Shown: piece by piece, positions 38,002-50,600 of the stretch
How the letters are laid out: each line of letters opens with the position of its first letter
How positions within the stretch are numbered: position 1 is the stretch's first letter
Origin: Ascidia mentula
Taxonomy: Eukaryota > Chordata > Ascidiacea > Phlebobranchia > Ascidiidae
DNA: 64,000 bases
Reading direction: 5' to 3'
NCBI GenBank assembly: GCA_947561715.1
Contig: OX387197.1
Location: 3,415,001 to 3,479,000 of the forward strand
Translations under genes and position numbers: made by a program
Notes under the pieces: generated by a model
What the model was told of the DNA's origin: nothing
The model's input: the letters and a program-made list of their open reading frames with translations, nothing else
The model's database searches: none

Positions 38002-41000
38002 CCAACACGATCGTGTTTACGCGTACAATCGGACAACATATTGATAAGAGGCCGTTAACGATAATACTTTGCCCTGAGGGTCTTGATGCAACAGTTTGGA
38101 ATTAAATACAATTTGACAATTTCTTTGTCATACGTGTTGATTCCACGTCACCCGTTGTTGGCTAACAACACCGAACATTTCAATTGACAATCGCGGTAAT
38201 CGCTGATTTTACAATTACAAATGTATCTGATGATTATCAACAAAACATTAGCAGTCAAAGTCAACAATAATTACGTGACACACGTAACTCGCCCTTCACA
38301 TCAGCCAAGCCTTTGTAAATTGAGGGCAATTAGGGGCACATGCTGGCATAAACCTTCCCAGTTCAACATCTCGTAATCTTGCGAGATTAGCGGTTGTCCT
38401 TCAGGCTGTCTATGTTGTGATAGCGGCAAGACGCTGCCATTGCTGTCCGAACGCCCTGAGACCAATGGGCAATCCTTTTGTTACAACTAAAGTTGTGGGA
38501 ATCTCTACCAGCCCGTGTGTAACAGGAGCCACTACTAATGGCCTTTTTAACCCCAATCTTTACCGATTGAATGGGAAAGCAATTACGTTTTTGTTTACCG
38601 TTTACTGGGTAAGTTGGGAAAAGGACCTTCGGTCTAACCAAGGCAACAGACGCCAAGAACCTCAAATTAAAGGTATGTTTTTTACAGAACATTTGCATCC
38701 AACAAGTTAGATGCGCAATCTCTTCCCTGTGCGACATTTAAAATCTGCCAAAACGTCCGTTATGGACATTTCCGAGTATTATTCTGGCACCCGCAAAACT
38801 CCAAGCTTGACCGCAAACGAGATTTTCATGAGTATAATGACAACTTTTAATGGCACGATTCTACACGAGAATTTAAAGCTAACTGGTATTGCCCATATAC
38901 TATGTATATAGTTAATATATTATGAATGGCTATTATAGCAGTGGAAATCCTAATCAACTTTAAATCGGCCTAAACTAAAGTACACGCTAACATGGATTTA
39001 ATTTTATCAATCAAACACACCCACACTTGAAACCTGTTATAAAACCTAAATCCACTTACCAGCCATGCTCTTGATTGAAAATTTGAATCCTTGTTGCAAT
39101 TAATTGATTATTTTTCGTCGGGTATCTTTCAGTCGCAACGTCTAACTTCAATCTTGCTAACAAAACGTAGCTATAAGTATCTGCAAACACACAAGGCAGA
39201 AAACATTCAAAACGTTTGTTTGTTAAAAACAGTTGAATAGCAACAATGTTTTTTCGTATATGATGCAACATCGCTCATAGCTTAGAAATTGCTCTGTTGC
39301 TAAAACAATTAGGCCTACTTTTTGTATACAACTGACGTTCCTCGCGAAAGCACACAAGACTGAAACTTGCACCAATTTGTTAGTTTGCCAAGCTTATCTC
39401 GCCTTGCCAGCCCAGTTCCACGCAGACCGCCGATTTTCAAATGTGCTTCGCGACTTGCGGGCCGTCGGTCTCGAGTTACCAAACGACGAAAAAAGTTTCC
39501 TATTCACGCATGACGCTCCACAAACCTTCGACCGCCCTGCCACCTGTTAACAACTGGCATTCTAAATAGCTGTTATTTGTGGTGGAAAATTTAGGGTACG
39601 TCAAAACTCCTTTCTTGCGTTTTATTGCTCTGTGTGCTTTGCCTTCACGTTGTTAGATCAAGTTCCTGGGCCGTTTGTCCTAAAAGCTGTGTAATGTCTG
39701 ACCGTAAGATACCCAATACAATATTATGAAGATAGCTTTGACACACACGTTATTAAGTGCACTGCTTTTGACTTCAAACCTGCATTTTTTAGAAAACCAA
39801 TCAAACTCAAACCAGTGCAAAACACCTTTACAGTTGCAAAGCTGAAACTTGCACGCCCCTAATAACAAAGACTCTGTTGTTAGTCTCTGTGACGTCATAA
39901 TGCAGACTTCAAAGACAGGTGTTCCGCTTCGTGACAACTCTCTCTTAAACCGCTCTTGAAAAAGTAACGTCATTCGTAAAGACGATTTGAAAACAGAAAC
40001 GTTTTTTTGAAGCAGTATTTCTGTCCGGAATAGGAAAGCCGAAGCTGATATGCTAATCATGGCTTTTCTATTCCGTATGATCAACTCCAAGTATTTCTAT
40101 CAATAGGTAAAAACAGCGACCATAGCAGACAGCTTTCTAAAGAAATGTACCACAGCTATTTATACCCAGCCAACGCAAAAGTTTTTTTTCCACGCTGGAA
40201 CTGCTCGCTGTCTTTTACAGTAATTTTCAGTAATTCAAGCTTCAATTTAACATACTATTTCTCATAATTTTGAGTTGGAAAATGCTAAAACACCGGGACA
40301 CAGCTTGGTCACAAATCCCGATCCACAAACAAGTCTATGTATAATGGAAATCCAATCAATCATAAACTGTGTAATTAATTATTGTATTTAAATTTGAATT
40401 CATAACCAAACATGACAGATGATTGCTTTGTCGCCACTTGACCGTTGACATTCGCACAGTTTTCTATGTTACATAGACTTATGTGGATTAGATTTTGCGG
40501 CCTGGCTGTGTTTCGGTGTAATAGCATTTCCATTTACGTTGGCCATCTCATTTTTTCGCAGATCTTGAAACTACCAACGTAAAATGGTCAAACGAAATGT
40601 ATTTAAAATTGGCACATGTGAAATGCTGCTTCAAATGTATTTTTTTCACAGCAATTAGAAAAGTTTCATTACACAGAGACACAGCCAGGGCGCATAAACT
40701 GATCCACATATGTCCCGTCGTAATAGCATTTTTCCGGCAATCATGGTCCTTCGTTGCAGTTCCGACATCGCGCCACCAGTGAGTCTAACATCACAATGCT
40801 ACAGGTGGAGATTGGCAAACATACATTTGTTTTTGATTGAAGCGATTCATCAAAACGCATTTGTGCAGCGGTTATTCCTTTTACGTTTAGGCAAAGCAGA
40901 AATGATCGAGGAATGTATACCTGCCAGCATGCACCAAAAACGAAAATTTATGCTTAGGCAAAGAAAAACGTCGGGAGTTAGCGGCAACTAGAGCGATAGA

Positions 41001-41592
41001 CAGCTACTTGGCTTTGGTGTGCGCTTTTTATTGCGCCCACTAAGTCACATTGAATATTGTTGCGGCAACAAACATATAAAAACTTGACAAGATTTTTTGT
41101 GTTCCGCATGAGTGATTATTTCAAGCATGAGTGAATATTTACCAAAAAGGGTAATAAAAGTTCGCATTAAAAACTTTTGCTTTAAACCTAAATTTGGTAA
41201 AAAGCATTTTCATCTGACATATTTGCTTGTAAATTCAACAAGGTCCCTCTACACTTTTAAAGTTGAATACTTTTAAACCTAAAAATAATAAAACAATGTA
41301 CATAGTAAATGAACCAAAAATTGCGCTCGTAAATTCATCTAAACTTGTTTTCCGGTTAAATAAATGTCTTTGAAATGTTAAATATGTTCCTAAATTTCAA
41401 TTTCCACAATGAAAAGCTGACATAGAAATTAACTCGTTCATGAAAATGTCCGATCACACTGATTGAGGTGCAATTTTCTTTTCTATTTTTAACGTCGTTG
41501 CTTTACGAATGGTTTAGTTTTCTTTAAGGGTTTGTTTGCATTTTAACGTATTCCAGAGGACTTGTTCTGCAAAACTGGTGCACTTTTATTGT

Positions 41593-41633
41593 AGCTGAAG
41601 TCTCCGAATAGATGCTTGTGTAACATGACATGA
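41593..41633 (+). promoter_or_regulatory. FAM193: FAM193A start region: AG acceptor-like site and minimal upstream ORF
   Basis: TTTTATTGTAG ends about 36 bp before the start and could receive a trans-spliced leader, as many ascidian mRNAs do. Just before the main ATG (41630) is ATG-ACA-TGA at 41625-41633. The stop of this two-codon frame overlaps the main start by two bases, an arrangement that could favour reinitiation. Both readings are inference. Confidence 0.4.
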
Positions 41634-44600
41634 GTATTGCCAATAACAAGCAAAGTAAGCGGCGCAAAACAAAAGCAGGACACACTGGCGGAGATAGCGA
41701 AAGCACAACGCATCCAGGGGATACTAGCTTGGATATTATGAAGCTTAAACCTGAAGATCAAGTGGCCGATGCTAGTAGCACTGTTGTCCTGACTAATGGT
41801 CATGTCTGTGATACAAAGAATGATCAAGAGGCAAGTTGAGAATTACAAATCAACATTTGCAAATGATTTTAATTTTTGTCAGGACCACACTTACCTGGAC
41901 AGGGCCAAGACCTTTGTATAAATTAGAGGTGTTTCCATCATACTAATGATGACTAAAAATCAGTGACCCACATTTTTGTATTAAAAGTAATTCAATAATA
42001 TTTTGGGTTCTTTATGACAACATGTTGTGTGCATGTTATGATGGGGTTGTATTACCTATTATATTATATAGACCTAATGTAAGACATTCTACTTGCAAGT
42101 ACTTTAATCTAGTTTGTGATGTTTAAGAAGGGGATATTAGTCTGTTCAATTTTTGGAAGACCAAATGTCAATTTTTTATATATAAATATCATTAGTAGTC
42201 ATGTCATTTGAAAGCTGGCACAAGCATTGTAACTGTAGAGTAAATATCCTATTTTTGTGCTGATTATGACACACTCAACATTGGCTTGTATAGTAGATAA
42301 GATAGCAGATAAGTAGTTTGTATACAGATACACAAATCTCATAATGTTTGTTACTCATTTTAATGCCTTACAATGTTAGGCTAACTGCTACAAAAGCAGT
42401 TAAAAAAATATAAATATGTTGGATATAACATGAAGCATGCAGCTATATTTTAAAATATATATATGTATTCTGCTTAACTTGTCCCACCCTTTTTGTTGGT
42501 TCCTGTTAGTTAAAACACACATTTTGGGCTCAAGAAAGGGAACACCCTTAAAATATTTTACAAATTCTGATCATTCAATGTATGTGTAGCATTAAATGTA
42601 ACAAATGTGTCCTCAAACAAAGGAAAGTATTTGAGCAATGTCCAAACTCTGCTGCATGCTGCCCAATTAAGGAATTTATGTTGCTCTACACCGGTAGTAT
42701 GAATGTCAATTTAAGTCCCATGTTAACAAGGGGAAAATAAGTTTAATGTAGGAACATAACTGACGTTTTTTTTATATCCTTTATACAAACAAAATAGCCA
42801 ATGCGACATTGTAACTTATCAACCTCCCTTGGCAGTTGTGTATTTTATAATATTTTTAATTTTTTATCGTGCTCAGTGTTTTTATCACTTCCACAGGCAA
42901 CTCTTTTTTACTTATCGCAACTTCATTGCACCATTTTGCTGGTTCGCCTTCATTTTACACTGAAAATGACTGTAGTATAACAATTGAAACGTGTGTAGCA
43001 TGAAGTTCTCAACCATTTCATTGGCTATTTTGTTTGTATTAAAGTTTAATGTAAGCTTATCTATCAAAAAATATTTGTGATCATAATTGATACAAATGTG
43101 TGTTATGTCATAGTAAGAGTATGACATCATAGTTAAGGATAGTTAAGGTATTGAAAATGTGTGCCACTGTCAATGAAATTATAAAAATATTATATAACGT
43201 GTTTATAATGTGGAGCAACAAATCTACCTGTTGGCATAACAAAATTCCAGTGTCTTAATATTCCTTCTTTTGGGAAAGTTATGATTTTAGTTACTTGGCA
43301 TATTTGCTTTGTCGTCCAATTTTAGGCTCAATAACATATAGATGTTGCACACTGCTAGGTTTCATCTAATATTTCTCAGTTTTAGCAGGCTATGAACAGT
43401 CCCTTTCAGTTAATGTTATTTTTAAATGGATTAACTGTAACAATGTGAAATAAGCTGTAATAAATTTAGTAGTTAGGATTTGTTTGATTTCTTCATGCTG
43501 TATATAGAAAAAAGTAGAACCTATAGTTCCTTTGCTATTGGTCAGTTTTAGTTTTCTTTAAGGGTTTGTTTGCATTTTAACGTATTCCAGAGGACTTGTT
43601 CTGCAAAACTGGTGCACTTTTATTCTAGCTGAAGTCTCCGAATAGATGCTTGTGTAACATGACATGCTAGGTTTCATCTAATATTTCTCAGTTTTAGCAG
43701 GCTATAAACAATCCCTTTCAGTTAATGTTATTTTTAAATGGATTAACTGTAACAATGATAAGCTGTAATAAATTTAGTAGTTAGGATTTGTTTGATTTCT
43801 TCATGCTGTATATAGAAAAAAGTAGAATCTATAGTTCCTTTGCTATTGGTCAGTCAGTTGATATTGCCACTTAACCGTGGTAAACTATTTATATATATCA
43901 GTCAGTAAAAGTAAGCAATTGTGCGTAAATAACATACATATAAATATGGCAGTACTGTTTCTCTACTGTTATTAATCAATGACTCACAACCCATTACATG
44001 ATGAATGTATGGTCGGCCCAAGAGACATTAGGGGACCATAACTCTGCTAGCAATACAGTTTAACCATGGCATAAGTGTTGTCGGCCATGATTTTTTGTTT
44101 TTTATGTGCTTGTATATAGCTCAGATGTAATTGCAGCCTGCAGGTTATGTGCCTGTAAACCTTATTCAAGCATGGTTTGTATTAAAACCTCCCAGCGATT
44201 GCATGACACAATTAATATTCCTTTATTGAGAGACAATTATTTTCCCTTGAATAATTAACCACAGCATTTGTATGATAATTAATATGTAGTGCAAAATGAC
44301 TGACTTTTATTAAGTTCTTTTGCTGCAAAACAATTGCACCATGTCTGAATGAAAGTATTCTGCTTTACATATATTACAATCATGTATAAAGTCCAATGTT
44401 GTTTGCATAATTGCCAACTAAAGAATAAACCTTTGAGTCTGCAGTGTCAAGTGGTATTTATAAATTCTTTTTCTTTTTCAGGTGGAGTGCCCAGCTCATG
44501 TGGACAGTGATAGTAGATGTCTACGTTGTCACAAAGGCTGCTCAAACACCGTTCCTGTGAAGGAGAGGGTAAGGCGTTTCTCTTGTAACTTTTATTGTGT

Positions 44601-47600
44601 CCTTTTGTCATTGTTGAGTTGGCCAACGGATTGTCGGCAGGAGAAACTGTTCATTGTGACTTACAACCCTCTTTTGTTGCCCAATTTCAATCAAGTTGAT
44701 TATACGTTGTGTTGGAAAAACTTTTTGATCATTACTACATTGGTTATTTGTAAAGAAAACAATTATATACTTTTTTTCCACTGCAGAGAATACATAACCT
44801 TTGATATGCAACAATCCCAAAGTTATGATATTTCATGCACTGTTGCATTCTAATGGTTTTTGTGTAAATTTATGGTTTAAAATATAGGAGTGTTTGATAT
44901 GTGTGTTAGGTTTTATTGCACCAGTAACAATATGTCATGTGTGTAGCATGTCTATTAGATCCCCCAGATATATTAAGTCATAGTCAATATTTATCAGTTG
45001 ATGACTCTGTTATGTTGCCATGCAGAATGCACCAACAGAGTCTAATGTGTTGCCAACTGTGGCTAAAAACAGCCAGGCATCACTCTCACCACCCACATCC
45101 TCATATAAAGGTCCTAAAGCATGCGATTGCAAAATGTGTGTTGACCGAAGGTAAGAGCACATAATTGTTGAAACCACTTCTCTAAACTCCAGCCCTTCAC
45201 ACTCTTGTCGTATATGTTTTCGATTACTTTTTGTTGCACAATAATTAGTTTGTGTTCTAATTGTTGTAATAATTTTTAATGTTAAAGTATTGTTGAATTC
45301 TGATTTTTTTTTATATACTGTGCAAAACAATTCACTCTTTACATGTTTTTCAATTATTTTTACGTTTATTGCTTTGGATAAAACAAATTTACTCATCTGG
45401 ACACATTTGTCCACAATATTTAATGCTTACAAACTTTACAGCAAGCATTTTTTAGCATTAAACTTCAAAACAAAAATGTGTTTATGCTACTTTTGTACAA
45501 TACTATAATCTGGTTTTGTAATGCAGCAATGTGTATGTATCATACATATATACTTGAGCACTAACACATATGATACCAATTTGTTTTCATAGAAGTCTTG
45601 AAGCAGAGACATTGTTGGAGACACAAATGCGTCATGCATGGACGCAGATTCGACACCTAGTGAGGTGTGCATATCACGATCCACTTGTGTTGGCTGCGAT
45701 TGATTCTGATGAATTCAAGTCTTATGTTAACCTGTAAGTGCGGACAAAATTACTCTATGTTTATTTGAATCAATGTTGCAAGAATTGTAACTAACAAGCA
45801 ATAGTAAATTGCAGAACACACTAAAAAAAATTTGATACCAGTTGTTTTGTATTGATGCAACTACGCCAAAGTTTTGCAGGTGTGGTACTTGAGTAATTTA
45901 GCTTGGGTTTTAACTACCAATACACAGATTCATGCCAAATTTCTCAAAAATAGCCCGGAGAATAATTGCTGAAGCAATTTGTTTTTAAATGGCATTAAGT
46001 TGGCCTTGGACAAATATTATCTTATCTTCATCCAATGCTTGTTTTGCTTATTACTCCTTGAGCTAATGTCATGCACTTTCAGCAAAACGTGTCCAACTTA
46101 TAACAAAGTACTCCCATGACTTTTTGTGTTAATGTATTGGAAAACTTTGCTTGGTTGTTAAAAGTGTTGATCCCGCTGCATTGCATAGTATTTCATTTAA
46201 ACCTCTCTCTGATTGCATCCATATTTATAAAAAGTCATTTTTGTAATCTTTTAAAAAAAAAAAAGCACTTACAGCAGTCAAAGATATATCAATGTTTTGG
46301 ATAGATATTGGATGTGTATGTACTTTATCCCACTATAATAATTTTTGAAGGGCCAATGTGTAGACCCCTTTTGACCATTTTCGAGAACCATTTGCCGTCG
46401 TTTTCTCTGTTAAAATAACACACACACATGGCAAATGTCTCACTTAAATAATTTATTTTGCAGTCTTGTGTCTCAAGACCCACACCTTCTCTTTCAAAGG
46501 GTTGAAAGTCAGAGTAGAGAATATGTTAATGATGTAAAGGTGAGTGATATGTTTGGCCGTAAAGACAACATGCTTGTCGGAGCATATTTTCACAAACAAA
46601 AATTCGACCACAATAAAATAACATTCATTATACATAATATTTCTGTGTACTTCACCTGTTTGTCAAGTGTCACAAGGAATCTGTACATTGTGTGTTTGGC
46701 TGTTTTTTTTTGCTTCTTTATGTGAAGTGAAAGAAAGTATAAAGAAAACATGACCTAGAATTAATACTTCCTTTCTAGCCTGGTTCAATGAAAAGCACTT
46801 TCATTTTCCATTTAGTTGACCCATGACACCTTTCATTATATTTTCGTTTGTGGGCTGATAAGGAAGCATTCACGTTCACCTAACAACTTTAGTATTAGGA
46901 TTTGGGACATAAAAAAAATTACATAGAAAAACAAATAAACACTGTTGGATCTGTTTGCAGTCGAGGTTGCTGAAGCAGCTACGGACAGGGTTCAACACTC
47001 CTCAGCTTGCATGCACATATGTAAACATGATGTTTGAGGAGTATGGGAGGCTACTTGCATCGGCAAGGACACTCTCTTCTCTTCTCAGACAGTTGGTGAG
47101 TCTATTATTCTATGGCTGTTTTCAATAGCGATATTCCCCTGCATTCAAGTTCCTCCCAAGTTGGTATGATGTTTCTGTATATAAACATTGTTTACATGCA
47201 GTTTTAGCTTGTGCTGTATTCGACTCAATGTTGATACACAACTACACTGTTTTGTTCAAAGCAGTTACTTTTAACTAAATAGTTACATTGATACATCATA
47301 TGCCGATGAAAATACAATAAACAACACCGGATCGGTGAACCAAGCCACCCTGGTAGGCTGTCGATCGATACCGTATCTGTAGTAGCTGAGTAAAACTTTT
47401 AAATCAATCTTTCAGACAGCTCTTTTAAGAGCTGTCAGTTGATACATCATATTTATGATTGCTACCAATTTGATTAATGTCATTTAATACACCAAAACAT
47501 ATAAGCTAATCGCTTTGTGAATTACTCAATGCTTTGCGTGGGAGCGTAAATTCAGGAACCCGTCGTAACATACAAGTTTTGCCAAACTCAAATGCAAAAT

Positions 47601-50600
47601 CATGTTTATTGCTTTACAGGAAGAAGAACATTTATCTCACTTCAACAATGTTACGTTGGAGCAACACAGCATGCACCTCTTCCAATGTATGGTTTACAGT
47701 GAAGCTTACATCCAGCGAGCACTCAACGAAATTCTCCTTCAACTTCGCTCCGGTAGTAATCAACACGAAGAGTCAAACAACATCTTTACAAACACTCTGA
47801 TCAAGTAAGTTAACTCATTTTTCAGTTTAACTTTACATTGTTTTTGGAAAGTTTCTCTTCTCAGGCTGTTTGTAAAAAAATCTGTTTGTTTTTGTTTGAT
47901 TCTTTAAACAGAGTGTTAATTAACACACAAGAGTTTGATTTTCTACAAGAAAACACAACATATGTATGAGTGTAGGCCTCCTTAGTTTACCCAATTAAAC
48001 CTAACATTACCAACAGGCAAAAGGCATTCAAGTGTTGTTTAAATATTTCCTTTCAACCACACATGGCTAGCTACATAGTGCACAAGCTATCTGTGTTATT
48101 TATCAAACAGATTGATGTGACCATGCAGGGAACCTTATTTTATATATATATATAAATGGCTTATACATAGATTGTGATAAAACAAAGGTGCTTGGCAAGG
48201 TTGTCATACTGCTTAGCTGTCCAAGTGCATATTTAGTTAATATGTAATTTTATGGTGACTATTTTAGCCCGATGTCATGGTAATGTCGTTTTTTTTTTTT
48301 AATTGTCCCACATTTTGCTTCCCTCTCCTTGCTTGTATGCACTTTTACTGCTCCTTGCTGATTTACAAAAATGTCTTCAATCAGGTATTTAAAGTTCGAC
48401 ACGGAGATGACACAGGTTTCGGTGGCGTGGAGAGATATTCAAAAAATGATGGACGACTTTAATGATGAGAGGGTTGACGCAAAACGAATGGCAAAAGAAA
48501 ATTGTGAGGAATACACCAACCATTGGAACTACACAGAACAACTGGTTGGTTTTGTTCAGTTTTGTGTCCCAGGTTTCCATTACCATTTGTAAATCCACTT
48601 ATTTGTATGTATAAAAGTGTGCAAGTCAGGTTGTATATTTTTATCGCAAATGTCTTATATTTGTTTGTTTGATGTTTGCAATAACAGACCCTTGTAATGT
48701 CTGATTGTATTTGCTATCACTTCGTGCATACACACAGGAAATAATGATCTAAGATATAATTTTGTAACGTTGCAGCACAACACAAGATCTACTTAGTATT
48801 TTACCATCAGTTTATAATATCATTTCTCTTATGCATGTCAAGCACAATCAAACTTATAAAGTGTTTGTATTTAACACATTGTGAAGGCGACATACTAATT
48901 TAACATTATGGCGCTACATCCTCAACTTGAGGCTTGTTCCACTGTTTCCTGTTACTCGTTTTTTTCATGAATTTATCTGAATATATCGGGAAGATTTGTT
49001 TGTTAAAGTTATTTTCTTCAACGAGAAATTAATCGAATAGCTTTAAAAATAGCCCAGTGTATTTTAACCATTATTATTCCAGATGTTTTGGTTGATAATA
49101 ATGATACCAACTTTATCTAATTAATTTCAATTCCTAATAATGTAGCCTGCACCTAGTTGTGATGGTATTTTTAGTGTTAAAATTTATTTTTTCTCTTCTG
49201 GTCACATGTGCAGATATATGTTGTCAATTTTGTTGTTCAGCCGAGCAGTAAAAAACAGTTTGAATACTTCAATTTTGGAATTGTTTGTCAATATCACAAA
49301 AAAAAAACTTAAAATTATGTTGTTTCAGAATTCGCCAAACACCACAAGCCAACAACAGCATGATCACAAACTGTCATTAACATTACGACAGTGTACATGT
49401 GCCAAGCCACACACTCCGTCTATGAATTGTCCGCATTGTGAGCAGCAGGCAGTAAGTTGATTTGTTAAACTTGTATGAAGCAGAATATGAATAAATAGCA
49501 AGTCAACCCATATATTCAATTATTGTATATATCCAAAGCAAATTGTTATGCTGTGCATACTCATTTTCATTATGTTTTATTTGTTCCAACATTATTGCTT
49601 GCCATTTTTACATTGCGACAAAAAAGGTCATTGAAGGAAAAATATAATCTTGTTTAGTCATCGTTATTTCAGTTCCACATTCACGTCAATCCTGCAAATA
49701 TAAAACATTTATAAAAGGGGGGCAATAGTAAGGATATCTATGATACTGAACATAAATAGATAAATTCCTTTTCTGAACTCAACAAATTCCTCATCAGTTA
49801 GAAAAAAAGCAATGGTTTCAAGAGAAAGATCGACATTTTCTACAAAGTAGTAAAATGTTGTGTTGCAAACAAACAGGAAAAGAATACAAAAGTTGAAGAT
49901 CAAACAAACCAAGAAGAAAGTCGTCATGACCATGACTGTGAGCCTTTCCTACTTCCAAACCTGCATGGGGATTATTTGAGCAACATAAAGCCACCTAGTG
50001 TCCCATCTGATGATCTCGAAGACAGTTCAGACAACAGTGGACCTCCAAAAATCATCGAACATCCGAGTTTGGTTGTGCCTTCCGACTTGGACGAGGAATT
50101 GGATTCCATCGGTTCCCCTTCTCCACAAGCTTGGTGGGTAACTGTTTGGATATAAAGTGGTATATTGATTGTTAACTGTATTGTAGACATAGTACTGTGT
50201 TCATGTGAAACAGTTTACATAACATTAAACAGCTTAATATTATGTAAAATTGTGTTGTTGTTTCTGTTGACACAAAGAGGAACAGTTATATTGTATTTTG
50301 TGTCTAATATGATACATTTTTGATGGTGTTGTGTTGTAAAAAAGCATCTACAACTGTGTCACTTTTGTGTGTGCAGAATAATAACCATCTTGGTTAATGG
50401 CAATTATGACAATTTAGTGGTTCATTTTGTTTCTAACACAGTTTTTCTTCTCAGTGCCAACTTCAGTCACAATCCCTTTCTCCATTTCGACGGAACTTCA
50501 AACAACTTATTTCTCAACCCTCCACGACCTTTCATCCCTTTATTCTCCCCGTCTGCAGCTGCTTATTCTCGAAACTTCCAGCATTTTCGAAAGAACCACA

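Larger units (their letters stand above)
29667..41512. other. 11.8-kb region with no recognised gene
   Basis: It lies between the divergent 5' ends of LZTS (minus) and FAM193A (plus), so promoters and enhancers of both are expected here. Short open frames throughout lack family motifs and show no consistent exon borders. The only items I can name are a small hAT-like fold-back (34078-34138) and a possible LINE endonuclease scrap (37717-38001). Undetected 5' untranslated exons are possible. Confidence 0.5.

Noticed and set aside
39400-39550. Open stretch with LPAQFHADRRFSNVLRDL
   Set aside because: Short, no matching splice partners, and no family recognised.
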